NCBI RefSeq assembly: GCF_943734655.1
Contig: NC_071353.1
Location: 22,710,501-22,774,500 of the forward strand
Direction of reading: 5' to 3'
Source of the DNA: Sabethes cyaneus
Taxonomy: Eukaryota > Arthropoda > Insecta > Diptera > Culicidae
DNA length: 64,000 nt
The notes beneath the pieces are model-generated. The model made no database searches. It saw only the letters and a list, made by a program, of their open reading frames with translations, and had not been told where the DNA came from. Below are positions 55,801 to 61,941 of this stretch, piece by piece; within the stretch, counting starts at the first letter, position 1; each line of letters opens with the position of its first letter. The translations under genes and the position numbers were made by a program.

Positions 55801-58800
55801 AACGGCGCACTCCGTTTGCCACATGAGCAGATCACTTGCCAAATCATGTATTTCTTGGCAAACTTGGAAAGTTTCCGCATCTTTACTTCCTCCGGAACAT
55901 CAAACTTGTGCTAGGCGGTGAAGTACAGTAGCCCCGGATGCTGCCGGAAGTCCGCCTTGAAGTAAGTCTCATCATTCGTGATGAGGGAGTTGAGGATTTT
56001 CCAGGTGCTTGCGCAAAATAAATTGGCGACGTTGCTTTTCTGGTGACGCCATTTTTTCCAGTTGTCCAAGAATTTACCTCGATAAAAATAGAGTGTAAAC
56101 AATACACTCTAAACTACTTCTACTCAAGTTTTCAAGAGAAAATACAATGCAATGCAATTTGATGTGGGACACCCTCTATGTAGTGTTAAACCTATCCTGG
56201 CCTTTTGGGGGACTGTCTCATTGTTATGTTCCACAAATCAGAGTCAGCAGTCAGGTATTCTACCTGTTCGTCACCATTTCGATTTAGAATAATTTGAGTT
56301 TTTTGTTTCAATGATGTTCACAAAATCATAAAAGAGAAACAAAAAATAGTTACTGAAAATCTATACCTATAAAAATGAATTTCTGTCTGTCTGTCCATAT
56401 GTTCCTTATAGACTTGGAAACTACTGAACCGATCGGTGTGAAAATTTGCATGTCGGGTTTTTAGGGACCGGGGAAGGTTCTTATGATAGGGATAGGCTTA
56501 TGAAAGGTTCTTATGATTCTTATATGTATGGGAGCCCACCCCTTAAGAGGGGTTAGACCAGCATCGTTCCTCGAAACAAACTAAGCGGTTAAACAAATAA
56601 AAATATCGCCAATTAACAATCATTCTTCGAGTGTGATTACCGTTTTGGTGCGAATCCAAGAACCGGCATTGGTCATGTTCAGCCATTGTCTAAACATATT
56701 CTTTAATAAATGCAATGCCAGCCATTAAACATCAATATTTGGTTAATTATCAGTTTTCATCAAATGCGTTATTCTTAAATTTTTTAGTTCTTCATTATTA
56801 CGTGTGTTGATAGTATAGACAAGAAAAAAAAGTATCAGCCAACACCATTTGTTGTATACAATTTCTTATGCTTTTCCCGCTTTCTACAGGAAACAACAGC
56901 ATGGAAAACCTTCGCCGGCATTGCACGCGAGTCCGATTCAATCAACTCGTTGGTGCGGATTATACCCCAGACAACGATGGGCTTCGTGCGGGAAGTGGTC
57001 AACTCATTCCGGGTAAGTGGCGTGTCTGCAATACAATCAACTCCGTCTACTAAGTGAGTGTCTAATTGCGCTCCACTGTGCCACCCACTAGCGACAAAAA
57101 GAATCCCGAGCAATTGTGATGACCCGAGGCGGTGCCGTTCAGGGTCGTATTCAACGAGTGAAGGGAAGCAACAAGGGCGAATTCTACGCCTTCAAGGGAA
57201 TCCGTTACGGGCAACCGCCGGTTGGGGATCTCCGCTTCAAGGCCCCACTTCCGGAACAACCTTGGAAAGGAATTCGAAGTGCCCTGCGGGAAGGCTCCGT
57301 GTGTCCCCACCGAAGTGTGATCCTCGATAACTATAAGGGTACGGAAGATTGCTTGTTTCTCAACATTTACACACCTGATTTACCGGCTGAAAATTAGTAA
57401 GTTGTTTTTATAAGACGTTTATTTGATTTTATCATATCTGAATTGCAGCGTCCCAAATTTTCCTGTGATGGTATGGATCCACGGAGGTGCCTTCTCCTTC
57501 GGATCAGGCAATGCATTCCTTTACGGTCCGGACTACCTCGTGCCAGAAGGTGTTGTCTTGGTATCGTTCAACTATCGACTGGGTGCGCTGGGATTTTTAG
57601 GTGTCGGTAAAGATGCTCCTGGTAATGCCGGCTTGAAAGATCAAATATTGGCCCTCAAATGGGTTCAGGAAAACATAGCTGCCTTCGGTGGTGATCCAAA
57701 CAGTGTCACCATATTCGGCCAATCGGCCGGTGCCGTTTCGGTGCATATGCTTATAATGTCTCCCCTGGCCAAAGGGTTATTCCACAAAGCAATCGCTCAA
57801 AGCGGAACGGCATTAAACCCGTGGTCAATTGCGAAAGATCCCAAAACGCGCGGGTTTTCATTGGGACATCAGTTAAATTGTAATACCAACAGTACGGATG
57901 AATTATTGAGTTGTTTACGCAAAGCATCCGCACAGAAGATTGTCAATGCTGCCCCCAAAACTATTACGCAGGAAGACGTCAAAAGGAGTATCGGTTTGCC
58001 TTTTGTACCATCCGTCGAGAATTGGATCGGTGACGATGCATCCGATGAGGCACCGGTGATCGCCGATGAACCGATGAACATCATGCAAAAGGGCTCTTAT
58101 AATCACGTGCCACTAATAGCGGGCTTTAACTCACACGAAGCTATGCTGTTCATAAGAAGTATGTTGTATGTTCAGTTTAATGTACAAAATAATGATTCCA
58201 TTCGATTATTGCAGGGGTACGGAAGGATCCGAATTTGCTGAAAAACATAAACGAAGATTTTCAAAGATTGATTCCCGCAACTCTGCACGTGAGTCGAGAC
58301 ACCGACGATGGGGCTTTGGTTGCACAGGACATGCGCAATTTTTATCTCAACGGTGAAAATATCAGCGACTCGTCAATGCAGAACATGATGGACGTAAGTT
58401 ACGAACCGCTCGTAACACTTTAGCGAACACAGTAATGATAACATTCACACATTCCAGCTGATGTCCGACGCTATGTTTCTGCACGGTATAATCGATTTTG
58501 CTCGGTTGCATGCCACAGGCGAAGGCCAAAATTCTACCTGGCTGTATAGATTCGCCTACGACGGTGCACTGGGCATCTACAAGCGGATACTGGGGATTGA
58601 CTGGCCCGGTACCTGCCACGGCGACGAACTGGGCTATCTGTTCCGTTTCGGGGTGCTCAACATCCGTCTAGACAATTCGTCGACGGAGCTGCAAACGATG
58701 GCCAAAATGACCCGAATGTGGACCAATTTTGCAAAGCACAGGTAAGCTTTAGCTCACAGATTTATATAGTGCAAGATCTAAAAACTTTTGAAATTATTCA

Positions 58801-61342
58801 AGCGGACGGTATTGTGTGATTGGTGGGCAAAAACGTGCCGAACCACAAAGTAACGACTCTATAATTATTTGTAATTGATAGCATAATTCGATGGCTTCAA
58901 CATTGGGTTGCTACTGGCTAAGATTTGAACAGTCACTGGCGCAATTTATAATGTTGTCGTTTATCTTTCACTTCGCTTTTTGTCTGGTAGAGTACATAAC
59001 ATCAAATGTGGCTGTCGTTAGTTTTTTTTGCAATGACAAGAGTTAAGCCAAGACATCCAATTGAATGTTTTTTTAGGTTCTGAGCCAAATGTTCAGCTGT
59101 CTATAATAATTGAATAAGCTTTAGGGGCTCATTTCAATGATGATGGGTTGGACGAAAAATTCAGCACGTCTCTGTAGCATAGAGCTAATGTTGGCTTGCC
59201 AAGGTGTGATGAAAACGAAAGCATATTTCTGAACAGTTTATAACATAAGTTTTATTGACTTGGACCTCCTTAGGCAATTTACTGGCTCGCACAAAAGTAA
59301 CTTGTTTCGTATCGCATGCTGCAACTAAATTTGTATTGTTGTAAAAAAGTTGTTTACAATTTGTTTAAAATGTGTGCGAATTGTTACAATCATGAGCTGT
59401 AATTCAAATCTGAGATTCCTCCAATATGTAAGAATGCATCCAATACATCTGTGTTAACAGATATTTGTTCCGGTTGCGGAGTAGCTGAGCGTTTTGACTG
59501 ATTATTACAGATACTATGTAATTAATGATTTATGATGATAATGAAAGCTGAGGGGTCAGAGATGTTGGATAGTTGAAGATAATCATAAAAAGTTGATAGA
59601 TAATCATAGGCACTTGGCTAGCAGACAAAACTAACCCCGTTCACCACTCGTTTGCCATGTTATTTCATTTTCACATGATGAATCAACATTGATACCTAAT
59701 CATAATTTATTCAACACTCTCACGCGGTCGTTCATTTTTTGCAAAGTTGTTGAGTCTAATCTTAATAACAAATTTCTCTCACGTGTTTGAGCATGAAGTC
59801 AATAGTGCTTTTTGATGATTATTACAGCACGTTTTAGTTAGCTTTTCGTTTGCCTGTCATAAAAGACGGTTTTGACGATCTGAAAATTCTTTTTTTTTTG
59901 CTTTTAAGTTCTTAAGTCTTTTTTTTTCTGTTGAGAAATTGAAAAAACTTGTTTTGATTGGGCTTCTACTGAGTCACAAAAAGGACACAAATAACAAAAT
60001 TTTTGAAAGAATCAAAATTTTATTATTACTGATTTCAATTCTACAAATTTTTTCGCTTATTTTGATACTAATTTTGTAATGCTCCGACCATGGGAAGTGG
60101 ATTAAAAACATTCAAAAATCGGCGCTTCTACAAAAACACGATTACGGAAGAAATGAGGAAATTGTTTAGGAAAACTAATTCTACAACCAAGAATACCATG
60201 AATTGATTCTAGTAGAATTAGATGAAACAACACACTCAGATAAAGTAGCAGCGCAAAGCGAATTTTTCACTTTCATTCTGTGGTTAGGTCAGTTCCTCAT
60301 GCGTAGAGATAATTTCAGTCCGACAGGTATTGCCGAACGCGTACAACTTTCAGCACTGTATGACGACCAATCTGGTCCTGCTCGGCTGCGTGCGTACATC
60401 GCTGAGGCGCATGGCAAGCATTACATAATCTCCTCGTTACCTGAACGCCCCGGGGCCAGGGTAGGGTTCGTCGTCCGCTCATCAGGCAAAAGGGAACGCA
60501 GCACGTTAAAGTAGGTGGACCACTGGCAATCAGTGGGGCACCGAGTGGACAACCAACGTTGGCTCGATGACGAAAAAATAATAAAATAAATTAACTAGTA
60601 CGCTGCGTCACGGTTCGAATTAAAGCGGGTGCTCTTTCGCAAAATGTCGCGAGTACTGCATTCTGCTGGTAAGCATGTGGTGGTAAGCATTTACGGCAGG
60701 AACAATAAACATAGCCACCGATGGAAAATTGTCAGTTGTTTTCCATCTAATTTGTAACGGGTGGTTTTACTTGAAAATAATACGAAATTATCGACTGTAA
60801 GTTTATATTTGCATAATTGCGCGGTGATGGTGAAATTAGAAACGAAACGAAAACGTGTACACCATAGGCCGTGGTATCTGCACTAATGAACTGGTTTTTA
60901 TTTCCTAATGCTGATTAAACATCATAATGTTAACATAATCAACTAGAAAAAGTCAAAAAGAAGGTTCAGAAATTCTTTCGGATAAAATCCCACATATTCC
61001 CAACCCATCTATCGGTATACTCAATATTCAAATACATAATTTTCTCGAGTTACTTAAAAAATATAGAGTGATTAGAGCGACTTTGAATACACGTCATTTA
61101 CCGTTTTGAACCATACCAGACGATTCTCTAAACGATTTCGCTTCAATTGCAGCAATCCCACTCCCCTCGGTTCTGAGGACACCCTGCTAGGGGTACGCTG
61201 GCCAAACGTAATCCCGCACACGATGACGGAGCTGCCGTATTTAGATATAACTTCCGAACTAGTGCCACAGAACAACCCGGAAGCAGAGAGGCTTCACTTC
61301 TGGGATGCAAAATATGCAAAGTACAATGGTGACATATTCTAA
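28997..61342 (+). CDS. Secreted carboxylesterase (alpha/beta-hydrolase), seven exons
   Basis: Proposed join: 28997-29125, 56890-57012, 57092-57396, 57449-58158, 58215-58393, 58458-58741, 61153-61342; total 1920 nt, 639 aa, every junction GT-AG and in phase. The protein hydrolyses carboxylic esters. Residues 1-24 are a signal peptide (MIKLLVLSLLYIGAHSSYA), so it should be secreted or luminal. Type-B carboxylesterase marks: FKGIRYGQPP, Cys155 and EDCLFLN (Cys171) for the first disulfide, oxyanion hole IHGGAFSFG (Gly198-Gly199), nucleophile elbow FGQSAGAV (Ser278), Glu416 in GFNSHEAM and His536 in GTCHGDELGYLF. The triad is complete, so it is a likely active esterase rather than a neuroligin-like relative. 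The N-terminal 84-residue stretch before TRGGAVQG is longer than in many detoxifying esterases. The first junction spans 27.8 kb and is the least certain. A specific substrate (such as juvenile hormone) cannot be read; the juvenile hormone esterase GQSAG motif is shared widely. Confidence 0.88.
29358..29502. mobile_element. Foldback MITE, family A, diverged copy (145 bp)
   Basis: The arms TGGTACCAACTCTTCAAAAG and the inverse CTTTTGAAAAGTTGGTGCTG (inner ends not counted) flank a loop CTATGCTAGTCCAGCAAAAAA that matches the loop of the copy at 17794. Both arms are different from copy 1 but matched to each other (AATGTAAACAAACCGAGT instead of AACTGTCAAACAGAACGAGT). AAAT flanks at 29354-29357 and 29503-29506. 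Confidence 0.75.
29610..29822. mobile_element. TIR element with internal tandem TTTACGCG repeats
   Basis: The ends TACACTGAAGAGTCGCTT and inverse AAGCGACTTGAGTGTA enclose about five imperfect 31-bp units (TTTTTTACGCGAATTTCGGAATTTACGCGG type). The repeated unit is translatable in several frames, giving the false protein-like pattern of F/R-rich repeats. Confidence 0.7.
29823..31289. other. Intron DNA, no named repeat
   Basis: AT-rich sequence without an open frame of note or repeat ends that could be paired. Confidence 0.4.
31290..31880 (-). pseudogene. RTE-like LINE C-terminal remnant
   Basis: Shares phrases with 46150-46520 (TTCAACCTGGTCGAGC, CCAAAAATAGTCCGCAACACC, TCCTCCGTAAGCAAAGT), both of which in minus orientation correspond to the LINE region near 8935-9300. 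Heavily decayed; no frame of more than 30 recognisable residues. Confidence 0.55.
31889..32040 (+). mobile_element. SINE-like repeat S2, 3' fragment
   Basis: AAGCGTAGCTACCAATTAA..CCCCCC, CTCACCTTTCCACTCTTTC, ACTTTCCCCTACCGTCCCTTC, ending AATATTAAT, matching the 3' third of the copy at 3728-4259. Confidence 0.65.
32041..32284 (-). pseudogene. RTE-like LINE reverse-transcriptase snippet
   Basis: CYVRVSGALLSPFESRRDLQ then QGNGLPC corresponds to the CCVRISGGLSSSFES..RQGDGLSC region of the copy at 23641-25045. It follows directly on the AATATTAAT tail of the S2 fragment, the same neighbourhood seen at 4259-4260. Confidence 0.55.
32285..33505. other. Intron DNA, no named repeat
   Basis: AT-rich, no coding or repeat signal that could be delimited. 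Confidence 0.4.
33506..33700. mobile_element. Inverted-repeat element containing a hammerhead-like motif
   Basis: The left arm (33506: CTGAAATCAAAGAAAAGAAA..., CCACTATTTAATATTTATT...ACAGATACGTA) is inverted in the right arm (33628-33700: TACGTATCTGTCGCGAATAAATATTAAATAGTGG ... TTTAATTTCAG). Arms are about 80-95 bases. The centre holds GAAGCCTGC and CTGATGA of the hammerhead motif on the minus strand; the right arm carries only the 3' half of the same motif on the plus strand. Confidence 0.7.
33567..33611 (-). ncRNA. Hammerhead-ribozyme-like motif, copy 2
   Basis: Minus strand: GACA (33611-33608), CTGATGA, an extra A, stem II GCCTGC/GTAGGT (all six pairs possible with wobbles), GAA, then C in place of the conserved A, stem III TAC/GTA, cleavage nucleotide C, and TGTT pairing with GACA. 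The single change from GAAA to GAAC would weaken or stop cleavage. Confidence 0.6.
33801..34157. repeat. (TACA)n tetranucleotide array, left block
   Basis: About 89 near-perfect units, 357 bp. Open frames through it encode YIHT or YVCM repeats on either strand and are artefacts. It ends exactly at the ACACGGAGAA end of the element 34158-36730. Confidence 0.97.
34634..34756. repeat. Inverted repeat with 30-base arms
   Basis: ATTCGGTTTTATTGTTGTTC (34634) pairs with GAACAAGAATAAAACCGAAT (to about 34753), continuing inwards with TGT.CGTCGCAA / TTGCGACACA. Possibly a short MITE nested in the larger element. Confidence 0.6.
34871..35869 (-). pseudogene. Yellow-family (MRJP/yellow) pseudogene, intronless
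   Basis: Minus-strand translation in shifting frames gives yellow-family landmarks in the right order: VTTPRWNAGVPATLSY (35820), LYRIYVDKCDRLWVLDAG (35640, a signature of the family), TFDLHTDMVLLTYVL, DSLNMNMVVDI, NNAFAYVADVSRFG (35430), SISNYSYNFKIP, then NCWDLAKS, NLAVVEKNPYKLTYPNDLKV (34990) and QSIWVTSDRL before a TAA. Yellow proteins are secreted; some act in cuticle pigmentation. Stops and frameshifts (for example after IYTL near 35550) prove it is broken. No intron interrupts it, and the N-terminal and C-terminal ends are missing, so it is either a retrocopy or a captured exon block. It sits wholly inside the TIR element. Confidence 0.85.
36098..36720. repeat. Two direct copies of a 240-bp block
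   Basis: 36098-36337 and 36482-36720 share AATTTAAATTTTGGTTG-like start, TTTTAGTTTG.ATCAAC, GTTGAAATAATGTG, TTTCAACTAGATT, and GGTTGTTTTAAACTAGCCAC end. Identity is roughly 80 to 85 per cent by eye. The block forms the right end of the element 34158-36730. Confidence 0.75.
36731..37176. repeat. (TACA)n tetranucleotide array, right block
   Basis: About 111 units, 446 bp, with a few interruptions (ATAGATAC, ATGCAT) near the left edge. Same unit and phase direction as the block at 33801-34157. Confidence 0.97.
37177..37737. other. Repeat-like DNA upstream of a CA array
   Basis: The phrases TAACTTTTGAATGAACCGTCC, TAACTTTCAAACTACAAGTCC and TAACTTTTGAACTAAAAGTCC (in parts) recur about every 160 bases at 37290, 37450 and 37600, indicating diverged tandem units. 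No coding potential. Confidence 0.5.
37738..37812. repeat. (CA)n microsatellite
   Basis: About 37 CA units with three CATA interruptions. Confidence 0.97.
37904..37939. repeat. Hairpin CCTTTATACTATATA / TATATAGTAGAAAGG
   Basis: Fifteen-base arms with one mismatch and a very short loop, at the end of the repeat region that begins near 37177. Similar words occur near 10130. It probably marks a repeat terminus. Confidence 0.55.
37940..39670. other. Intron DNA, no named repeat
   Basis: No supported coding region. A GC-richer, mildly palindromic stretch lies around 38390-38440 (ACTCACGAGCGGGAGTACGAGCCGTCGTGAGT). Confidence 0.4.
39671..40885. mobile_element. Helitron-like non-autonomous element with internal tandem units
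   Basis: Starts TCTTATATATAAAAATGG after an A and ends GGGTCAGCTAG before a T: the TC...CTAG form inserted between A and T fits Helitrons. Shortly before the end GGCAATACGAAGTTTGG is a worn hairpin. A TCTG microsatellite follows the start. The interior has five tandem units of 140 to 176 bp, each with ATAACTCGAGAACTAATCAA and CCAAATTTGGCA, starting at about 39873, 40049, 40198, 40338 and 40483. The start of a second copy is at 56360. No RepHel protein is present. Confidence 0.6.
39970..40048. repeat. Near-perfect palindrome inside the Helitron-like element
   Basis: CCCCACTGTAGGAGGGGG and GCTCCTATACAAATG are followed after 13 bases by their exact inverse, CATTTGTATAGGAGC and CCCCCTCCTACAGTGGGG: arms of about 34 bases. 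The tandem unit here is 176 instead of about 145 bases because of this inversion-duplication. Confidence 0.85.
40886..44756. other. Intron DNA, no named gene
   Basis: No exon-like or retroelement frame. A cytosine-rich tract (CCCCTTCCCCCCCCCCCC...) is at 42178-42208. The remaining sequence is AT-rich and unique by eye. Confidence 0.45.
44757..45255 (-). mobile_element. SINE-like repeat S2, long copy, minus strand
   Basis: Reverse complement of the copy at 3728-4259: tail AATATT at 44757, body with GGTTCGACCC, a perfect B box (GGTTCGAATCC inverted at about 44940), then the upstream part (GACGTTGTTCGTTC, AGCGTGTTAG at 45215-45240). The open-frame traces over it are not genes. Confidence 0.65.
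45296..45512 (+). mobile_element. SINE-like repeat S2, 3' fragment, plus strand
   Basis: TGCACCTTCCAGCATTGGAC, GACTACTTGTTAAGCGTA, CTCACCTTTCCACTC, ending AATATTAAT. It stands head-to-head with the minus copy just upstream, so the two form an inverted pair. Confidence 0.7.
45513..45974. other. Intron DNA, no gene seen
   Basis: No coding or repeat signal delimited. Confidence 0.35.
45975..46019 (-). ncRNA. Hammerhead-ribozyme-like motif, copy 3 (best preserved)
   Basis: Minus strand: stem I GACA, core CTGATGA, an extra A, stem II GCCTAC-AAATC-GTAGGT (six pairs, one G-U), core GAAA, stem III ATA/TAT closed by AG, cleavage nucleotide C, and TGTC pairing exactly with GACA. All invariant hammerhead bases are present. 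The flanks match copy 1 upstream (TTTCGAAAA) and copy 2 downstream (GAATAAA, AATAGTG), so these are copies of one repeat. Confidence 0.7.
46150..46520 (-). pseudogene. RTE-like LINE C-terminal remnant
   Basis: Same phrases as 31290-31880 (GGCTTCAACCTGGTCGAGC, AAAAATAGTCCGCAACACC). Only short pieces of frame remain. Confidence 0.5.
46545..46640 (+). mobile_element. tRNA-like SINE head, family S1
   Basis: A tRNA-shaped 79-base segment: acceptor-like arms ACCGCTTAG (46545) and CTAAGCGGT (to 46623) pair perfectly; the anticodon arm CTGGC-CTAACAA-GCCAG pairs fully and gives an anticodon AAC (valine-type); a B-box-like GTTCAAATCTC follows. The T-arm does not pair well and the 3' part runs into SINE sequence (GCTGCCAGATAGAGTCAG), so it is a SINE head, not a working tRNA gene. 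Confidence 0.65.
46850..47222 (-). pseudogene. RTE-like LINE, N-terminal part of reverse transcriptase
   Basis: IRREIDQLKNNKAAGTDRLL, PEKWLKGMVSPIYKNGDRLD, ITLVNAVYKVIPLILFRRLS, in one frame of 137 codons ending in AHSSEQL. The rest of the domain (from YQAGF onwards) is missing. The closest relative in the window is 27485-28000. Confidence 0.75.
47223..48165. other. Intron DNA with isolated element ends
   Basis: At about 47330-47400 a CCAAACTGCGGCCCGCGGGC phrase with a second TGCGGCCCGCGGAC resembles the subterminal part of some hAT elements. At 47646 a CACAGAACAGAAGTGGAAGT end matches the element at 49320-49877 but has no right partner. No gene. Confidence 0.4.
48166..48316. mobile_element. 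Foldback MITE (151 bp)
   Basis: The left arm GTTCGTAATATTTGGACAGT and TTTTTGACATTTC pairs with GAAATGTCAAAAA and TCCAAATATTACGAAC; the inner part GCACGTTTTCTTTGCGCACG also pairs with CGTGCGGAAAGAAAACGTGC. No clear target duplication. Confidence 0.75.
48545..49110 (+). mobile_element. SINE S1 copy split by an insertion
   Basis: The head (48545-48600: GTTAGCGTCGAGGTACGATG, CTAACAAGCC, CGAATCTCGGCTA) and tail (about 48998-49110: AGTCAGTAGGATCGTTGCAC, CCCCGTAATTTTCCTG, GCCGGCTGCGAAGTCTGTC) match the uninterrupted copy at 51366-51530. About 397 bases starting CACTGAGAAAACTTTTATGTG are inserted between them, and MITE C (48748-48961) sits within that insert. Confidence 0.7.
48748..48961. mobile_element. 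MITE family C, copy 2 (214 bp)
   Basis: The ends TTGTTGATTGCAAGGAAGAT and CCTTGCAATCAGCAA are inverted, TA flanks at 48746-48747 and 48962-48963. Internal words TCGTTTCGGTCTCTTAGG and GTGCGCCGAAGATACC match copy 1 at 19828. Confidence 0.88.
49320..49877. mobile_element. TIR element, 558 bp, with 7-bp target duplication
   Basis: The ends CACAGAACAGAAGTGGAAGT and ACTTCCATTTCTGTTCTGTG are inverted with one mismatch. ATAACAT is duplicated at 49313-49319 and 49878-49884. The interior contains inverted AACAAACGTTTTCGGG / AACAAACGTTTTGACA words. No transposase. Isolated ends of the same family are at 47646 (left type) and 53430-53454 (right type). Superfamily open; 7 to 8 bp would suit P- or hAT-like elements. 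Confidence 0.78.
49885..50699. other. Intron DNA, no gene seen
   Basis: The open frames over 49606-50058 and 50082-50438 have no family resemblance. A CCGGATCCGGGG...CCGGAACCGG patch at 50110-50150 is locally GC-rich and may belong to the minisatellite that follows. Confidence 0.35.
50700..51110. repeat. Minisatellite with about 148-bp units
   Basis: Units begin at about 50712, 50859 and 51008 with AATCACATCA.CTTGAT, and contain AAGACATTTTGGA, AATGGCCACTTCA, GGTACCTG.TTC and TTTTAGGATAAT. The third unit is incomplete. Confidence 0.7.
51366..51530 (+). mobile_element. SINE S1, most complete copy
   Basis: Head with A-box-like TTAGCTTCGGGG, anticodon region CTAACCTAACAAGCC, B-box-like ATTCGAATCTC, then body GTCAGTAGGATCGTTGCAC, CCCCGTAATTATCCTG, and CGGCTGCGAAGTCTGTCTG. 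It lies between two oppositely oriented minisatellite blocks. Confidence 0.7.
51560..51720. repeat. Inverted unit of the 148-bp minisatellite
   Basis: GATGTGATTTGATGTGCC, GCAAAATGAATTATCTCAAAA and AAATGTCCCC are the reverse of the unit words at 50859-51010, so this is an inverted copy across the SINE. Confidence 0.55.
51721..52414. other. Intron DNA, no gene seen
   Basis: Unique by eye, AT-rich, no coding potential. Confidence 0.35.
52415..52625. mobile_element. MITE family B, copy 2, inverted relative to copy 1
   Basis: The ends TTGCGAATTGCA and TGCAATTTGCAA, TA flanks (52413-52414, 52626-52627). Its left arm (ACTTGCAGACATGTTACAAG) matches the right arm of copy 1 at 19094-19301 inverted. 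Confidence 0.85.
52628..54730. other. Intron DNA with one isolated element end
   Basis: 53375-53454 carries CACCGCCAGGTTCGCTAGTA and ends ACTTCCACTTCTGTTCTGTG, the right end of the family at 49320-49877, without a left partner. No coding sequence recognised elsewhere. Confidence 0.5.
54731..55135. mobile_element. Pogo/Tigger-like MITE (405 bp)
   Basis: The ends CAGTGGACCCCCGTTCGTTT and AAACGAACGGGGGTCCAC are inverted, next to TA at 54729-54730 and TA at 55136-55137. CAGTGGACCCCCG-type ends with TA duplication are known from Tigger/pogo-like elements. The subterminal word CTAACGGGGTT / AACGGGGTTC is also shared. No transposase. Confidence 0.7.
55270..56176 (-). pseudogene. Mariner-type (DD37E) transposase pseudogene with TIRs
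   Basis: The TIRs (A/G)AGGGTGTCCCAC at both ends are flanked by TA (55268-55269, 56177-56178). The minus strand encodes the C-terminal two thirds of a Tc1/mariner transposase: first catalytic D in NDETYFKADF (about 55970), KKYMIWQVICSCGKRSAPFV, second D in FWPDLASCHCSKDVL (55700), and E in PELSPIEKY (55580). Between second D and E there are 36 residues, one short of the mosquito ITmD37E spacing because of a one-codon loss. Two in-frame TAG stops (near 55910 and 55573) and the missing N-terminal helix-turn-helix region (only about 70 bases between the frame and the TIR) make it inactive. Confidence 0.88.
56360..56560. mobile_element. Helitron-like element, 5' fragment
   Basis: TCTATACCTATAAAAATGAA after an A, then TTTCTGTCTGTCTG, TGTTCCTTATAGA and GAAAATTTGCATGT, matching the start of 39671-40885. 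It breaks off near 56560 in a CCCCTTAAGAGG word typical of the tandem unit. Confidence 0.6.
56890..57012 (+). CDS. Carboxylesterase exon 2
   Basis: 41 codons, TTTCTACAG acceptor, GTAAGT donor, phase 0 at both ends. Encodes TAWKTFAGIARESDSI and ends EVVNSFR. It has no ATG suitable as an independent start, which supports a far upstream first exon. Confidence 0.85.
57092..58741 (+). CDS. Carboxylesterase exons 3 to 6 (catalytic core)
   Basis: Exons 57092-57396, 57449-58158, 58215-58393 and 58458-58741, with small introns of 52, 56 and 64 bp, all GT-AG. Split codons at the joins give TAC (Tyr) at 57396/57449 and AGG (Arg) at 58158/58215. They hold the substrate-gorge N-terminus, oxyanion hole, catalytic Ser278, Glu416 and His536. 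Stops directly after each exon explain why continuous frames appear shorter. Confidence 0.93.
58742..61152 (+). other. Carboxylesterase intron 6 (2.4 kb)
   Basis: GTAAGC donor, AATTGCAG acceptor. AT-rich. An open frame at 60203-60514 (SEFFTFILWLGQFLM...) is more GC-balanced than its surroundings but shows no recognised domain and no splice sites that fit the gene; left uncalled. Confidence 0.6.
61153..61342 (+). CDS. Carboxylesterase exon 7 (C-terminus)
   Basis: Continues the split AGC codon and encodes GVRWPNVIPHTMTELPYLDI and the RLHFWDAKYAKY C-terminus typical of the family, ending TAA at 61340-61342. Confidence 0.93.
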
Positions 61343-61674
61343 ATGTTCCCCGAGAGCGAGCAGGTGCTTACATTTTTGTTTCGAATAGGAGTATAATCAC
61401 TAGGAGGAAGATCACCAGCTTCCAGAAGCTCAGAGTATTTTATTTGTATTAGGTTTTTTATGTGCATGGTCTTTTACCAGACCTACCAGAAAATCAGACC
61501 GGTTAGAATAGCTAAGAGAGTAGATGCCATTTTAGTGATTGATCAGGCACCTTTTCCAGTGAGTGACTGCTTAGAAGAAAGCTTCTAGCAGTAGAAGTGA
61601 TAGATTTTTAATATACGTTCGCATAGGGTTAGAAAGATCAAATCAATCGACTGACTGACTATATGACACTAGTT

Positions 61675-61680
61675 AATAAA
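61675..61680 (+). terminator. Poly(A) signal AATAAA of the carboxylesterase
   Basis: About 335 bases after the stop codon, on the gene strand and before the convergent POLR3C gene. Confidence 0.5.
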
Positions 61681-61935
61681 GTTACCGACAAAACTTAAAC
61701 GGTTATTTAGATACTATATCCGAACACTAGGGCAAACTTCCTACTTTGGCTCGAAAAGTGCTCTAATTCCGTTATGGTATTAGAAGGAAAATGAAATATT
61801 TTAGCAATTGTTCTTTGGAAAACAAATTTTCAAAATGATATTGGATATGTATCATCATATTTTTTCAAACAATCCTATTAAATCTTACCAAACAGGTGCA
61901 GCGAAATTGAAAATCTAACGGTTTCGGTTATCATC

Positions 61936-61941
61936 TTTATT
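61936..61941 (-). terminator. Possible POLR3C poly(A) signal overlapping the stop codon
   Basis: Minus strand reads AATAAA with the stop codon TAA inside it. If used, the 3' UTR would be only about 10 to 30 bases. A chance occurrence is quite possible. Confidence 0.3.

Larger units (their letters stand above)
29126..56889 (+). other. Carboxylesterase intron 1 (27.8 kb)
   Basis: GTAAGT donor and TTTCTACAG acceptor. The intron is filled with transposable elements and satellites listed separately; stretches without any named repeat (29823-31289, 32285-33505, 37940-39670, 40886-44756) show no exon-like frame. Another exon could in principle hide here, but the phase-0 join and the sequence logic do not need one. 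Confidence 0.75.

Noticed and set aside
60203..60514. 103-codon open frame in esterase intron 6
   Set aside because: No known domain, no matching splice sites, and the esterase reads correctly without it.
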